A stretch of DNA of 56,304 nucleotides, from assembly GCA_964367905.1 (NCBI GenBank), contig CAYIZP010000017.1, positions 1 through 56,304 of the forward strand, given 5' to 3'. This DNA comes from CAUPWF01 sp964367905 (GTDB lineage: Bacteria; Bacillota; Clostridia; Lachnospirales; Lachnospiraceae). The translations under genes and the position numbers were made by a program. This document shows, piece after piece, positions 55,372 to 56,304 of this stretch (position 1 is the first letter of the stretch; each line of letters begins with the position of its first letter). A model generated the notes under the pieces. It saw only the letters and a list, made by a program, of their open reading frames with translations. It was not told where the DNA came from and made no database searches.

Positions 55372-56304
55372 TTACATTTCTTCTAGTTCATCTATCTCTT
55401 CTAGTTCCCATAGCTCTTGTATCTCACGTGTTCGTTCGATCTCCTTTTTCCATTTCTTACGATTGAAGATATCGTACATACATGGAATCACGAAGAGTGT
55501 AAGCAATGTTCCGTAAATCAATCCACCAATGGTAACAATCGCCATTGGTTGTACCATATCCGATCCCATTCCAATTCCCATTGCCATAGTTAATAGTGCA
55601 AGGATTGTAGTCAATGCTGTCATTACGATTGGACGAAGGCGGGTCTTGCCTGCTTGAATAATCGCTTCTTTTTTATCTACACCAGTTAGTCGTAACTGGT
55701 TGGTATAATCTACTAATACAATACCGTTATTTACGATAATCCCTGATAGCATAACGAAACCAATCATCGCAATGATGCTGATTGTGCTTCCTGTCATCCA
55801 CAACGCAAGAAGTCCTCCTGTAAATGCCAGCGGTATCGTGAACATAATGATGAATGGTGATAACAATGATTGAAATTGCGCTACCATGATCAGATACATG
55901 AATAATACGCCTAGCAATAACATGTATACCAGATCAACCATGGAGTCCATAATCATCTCATCTTCTCCAGCCATCTCATATGAATATCCATTCGGCGCTT
56001 CGTAGCTCTCTAATGCTGCCGTTACCTCTGCTGCCACCTGCGTGATATTGTATCCTTCTGCGATTGCTGCTGTTACATTCAGTGTTCGAACTTGATCTTC
56101 ACGGCTAATCGACTGCAGCCCTAGGTCATCTTCAAATGTGGCGATATCTTCTAATGGAACCATTTCTTTCGTACCATCTTGTTTCGTTACTTCAATTTCT
56201 ATGTTTTTGATATCTTCTCTTGTCAGTTCTTTTTGACTTCCATCTACCACATTTATTGTATAATCATCTGCATCTGTTGTCAAAGTATTCATGGAATTTG
56301 TTTG
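55372..56304 (-). CDS. RND-type transporter, C-terminal part
   Basis: The frame runs off the right edge, so the 5' end is missing. The visible 311 residues hold part of the porter domain and five membrane helices (about 125-275), with GIIVNNGIVLVDYTNQL, TRLRPIVMTALTTILALL and the GDEEx-like end. HAE1/AcrB-family members export drugs or lipids; the substrate is unknown. The acidic C-terminal tail (EEIDELEEM) is cytosolic. It lies 13 bp before the HD gene. Confidence 0.9.
   Translation of the reverse strand, partial: QTNSMNTLTTDADDYTINVVDGSQKELTREDIKNIEIEVTKQDGTKEMVPLEDIATFEDDLGLQSISREDQVRTLNVTAAIAEGYNITQVAAEVTAALESYEAPNGYSYEMAGEDEMIMDSMVDLVYMLLLGVLFMYLIMVAQFQSLLSPFIIMFTIPLAFTGGLLALWMTGSTISIIAMIGFVMLSGIIVNNGIVLVDYTNQLRLTGVDKKEAIIQAGKTRLRPIVMTALTTILALLTMAMGIGMGSDMVQPMAIVTIGGLIYGTLLTLFVIPCMYDIFNRKKWKKEIERTREIQELWELEEIDELEEM

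Overview
The window looks like a chromosome segment of a spore-forming Clostridia member, most like Lachnospiraceae. The evidence is a spoIIAA-spoIIAB-sigF-spoVA sporulation block, pyruvate phosphate dikinase, a HydE hydrogenase maturase, single-chain glycyl-tRNA synthetase, AT-rich DNA and AGGAGG-type ribosome sites. The family-level assignment is inference. I see no tRNA, rRNA or CRISPR array.

Region 1 (1-22.8 kb) is an accessory surface-fibre region, almost all on the minus strand, and seems to be two diverged copies of one ancestral locus. Left copy, in transcription order: TasA-like protein A (11496-12146), protein B with a VKTGD tail (10790-11482), MucBP-like protein C (9654-10505), BTAD/SARP-like regulator (8144-9358), giant double-VWA protein (3513-7778), a SipW-type secreted protein (2922-3494), signal peptidase SipW (2282-2881) and two more SipW-type fibre proteins (1025-1867, 243-989). 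Right copy: stand-alone degenerate GGDEF-like protein (22253-22678), class B sortase (21449-22237), A' (20754-21404), an in-frame B'-C' fusion (19175-20743), a second double-VWA protein (15230-18931) and two SipW-type proteins (14646-15230, 13801-14589). Only the left copy has SipW and the full regulator, and only the right copy has the sortase. A broken rpn gene, split by a 158-bp MITE-like element, lies between the copies.

The strongest new signal is a shared promoter code. Seven sites have two direct heptamers (consensus GTGTGAC then GTATGAC) exactly 11 bp apart, and a TATAAT-like -10 box exactly 10 bp after the second. This is the geometry of SARP/BTAD activators, and such a regulator is encoded inside the cluster. 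The sites precede nearly every operon of the region; the right-hand VWA operon is the exception. I propose one regulon in which a BTAD protein with a degenerate GGDEF-like sensor domain switches on a TasA-like fibre with VWA-bearing adhesins.

Region 2 (23-37 kb) is housekeeping: ppdK, a REP-associated transposase with its REP hairpins, glyQS, flavodoxin, a CYTH protein, an FAD oxidoreductase, recO, era, an M16 peptidase, a DJ-1 protein and hydE. Region 3 (37-42 kb, plus strand) carries pncB, ddl, murF and a HAD phosphatase. Region 4 (42-56.3 kb, minus strand) carries pepV, spoVAB, spoVAC, spoVAA, a small membrane protein, sigF, spoIIAB, spoIIAA, a TPR membrane protein, a 45-residue protein, folC, an LTA-synthase-like protein, valS, an HD hydrolase and the end of an RND transporter cut by the window edge.
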